Below are positions 63,473-64,000 of a stretch of 64,000 nucleotides of DNA, one piece after another (within the stretch, counting starts at the first letter, position 1; the number at the start of each line of letters is the position of its first letter). Both the position numbers and the translations under genes were made by a program. The DNA comes from Desulfatibacillum sp. Lineage in GTDB: Bacteria > Desulfobacterota > Desulfobacteria > Desulfobacterales > SpSt-501. Location: assembly GCA_020725555.1 (NCBI GenBank), contig DYEU01000032.1, forward strand, positions 305,656-369,655, in the 5' to 3' direction. The notes under the pieces were generated by a model. It saw only the letters and a list, made by a program, of their open reading frames with translations, ran no database searches and was not told the origin of the DNA.

Positions 63473-64000
63473 TTACCCGGCGGCCCAGGTGATCAGCCCC
63501 GGGGTCAGCTTGATCCACGGGTCCCCGTGCGGGGTCGCCCGCACGGCGAACCCGAACCGGCCGGCCGCCTCGCAGGTCAGGCGGCACCCGTAGAGATAGG
63601 TTCCCCCCCCGCGGTCCTCCAGCCGCTCCATAAGGACGATGCGGGGGTTCATGAGCTCGGCGTGGCTCTTGAACTGCCCGTAGTAGATCTCGATGTCGAC
63701 GTCCTCGGGCCGGAGCGGGCCGAGATGCACCTCGACGGTGATCGCCACCGAGTCGCCCACGCGCTGCATGGTTTGGGGGGTCCGCTGCGGGAGGCCGAGC
63801 CGGATCTCCTTCCAGTGACGGCGCAGCCGCGCATGGAGCTCCGCCAGGCGCCGGGCCTCGCTTTCGCCGTCGGCCGTCAGGCGGTCGTACCAGACGGCGG
63901 ACGGGGCGTAGAGCTGCTCGGTGTAGTCGCGGATCATGCGCAGGCTGCAATAATCCTCCATGGCCGCCTTCATCGCGGCCTTCATCATCTCGATCCAGGC
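63473..64000 (-). CDS. glgP: Alpha-glucan (glycogen) phosphorylase, C-terminal part
   Basis: The frame is open to the window edge; about 175 residues are visible. The segments WIEMMKAAMKAAM and MIRDYTEQLY followed by APSAVWYDRL are typical of the C-terminal region of GT35 alpha-glucan phosphorylase, and the last part ends in GDPWIKLTPGLITWA, the usual end of the TIGR02094 branch. It releases glucose-1-phosphate from glycogen. The catalytic and PLP sites lie outside the window. Confidence 0.85.
   Translation of the reverse strand, partial: AWIEMMKAAMKAAMEDYCSLRMIRDYTEQLYAPSAVWYDRLTADGESEARRLAELHARLRRHWKEIRLGLPQRTPQTMQRVGDSVAITVEVHLGPLRPEDVDIEIYYGQFKSHAELMNPRIVLMERLEDRGGGTYLYGCRLTCEAAGRFGFAVRATPHGDPWIKLTPGLITWAAG

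Overview
The window is about 64 kb of dense, GC-rich chromosome with very short intergenic gaps and no tRNA, rRNA, CRISPR array or recognisable mobile element. The gene mix suggests a Gram-negative, high-GC relative of the Deltaproteobacteria (Desulfobacterota sensu lato). It combines minor type IV pilins with PilY1, a large TIGR03960-like radical SAM protein beside RNase G, a free-standing CcsA/HemX gene next to hemA, and an outer-membrane beta-barrel candidate. This placement is an inference from gene content; no ribosomal RNA is present to test it.

Layout. 1-10 kb: clpB (5' end cut by the window), a DHH phosphoesterase, a metallo-beta-lactamase-fold hydrolase, a tetrapyrrole block (siroheme-type dehydrogenase, CcsA/HemX, hemA), fabD, dksA, a PHP phosphoesterase and rnc. 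10-17 kb: a class A penicillin-binding protein on the minus strand, then the plus-strand run hisI-hisG-aminotransferase-engB-era. 17-21 kb, minus: a methyltransferase, a TtcA-like PP-loop protein and a GH17-GT2 fusion resembling beta-glucan synthases, preceded by a promoter, a structured leader and an intrinsic terminator. 21.7-27.6 kb, plus: a minor-pilin/PilY1 operon behind a sigma-54 promoter, then an ATP-grasp and an HNH gene.

29-38 kb, minus: chromosome-replication-associated housekeeping genes (rpmH-rnpA-yidD-yidC-mnmE), two parS-like palindromes just after mnmE, rng, and the double-domain radical SAM gene. 38-45 kb: a DegP-type protease, then a saccharopine-dehydrogenase-like enzyme with a complete polar amino acid ABC transporter and an alanine/ornithine racemase-family enzyme. 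45-50 kb: an RluA-type pseudouridine synthase, a small HTH protein, an Fe-S protein, two poorly characterised envelope/peptidase-like genes, a cupin and nadE.

50-59 kb: a thymidylate synthase of the methanogen-like type, gyrB, dnaN (recF is missing between them and dnaA is not in the window), an AT-rich segment with a DnaA-box-like site, two ORFs resembling the halves of RdgC, and a plus-strand gene fusing an endonuclease Q-like PHP nuclease to a UvrD helicase. 59-64 kb: a DUF4124-lytic transglycosylase and a minus-strand glycogen operon glgP-glgA-glgB, with glgP cut by the window end.

The most notable items are the EndoQ-UvrD fusion, the rearranged origin-type neighbourhood (parS pair, AT-rich island at dnaN, split RdgC-like pair, no recF), the unidentified leader RNA in front of the GH17-GT2 gene, and the sigma-54-driven pilin operon.
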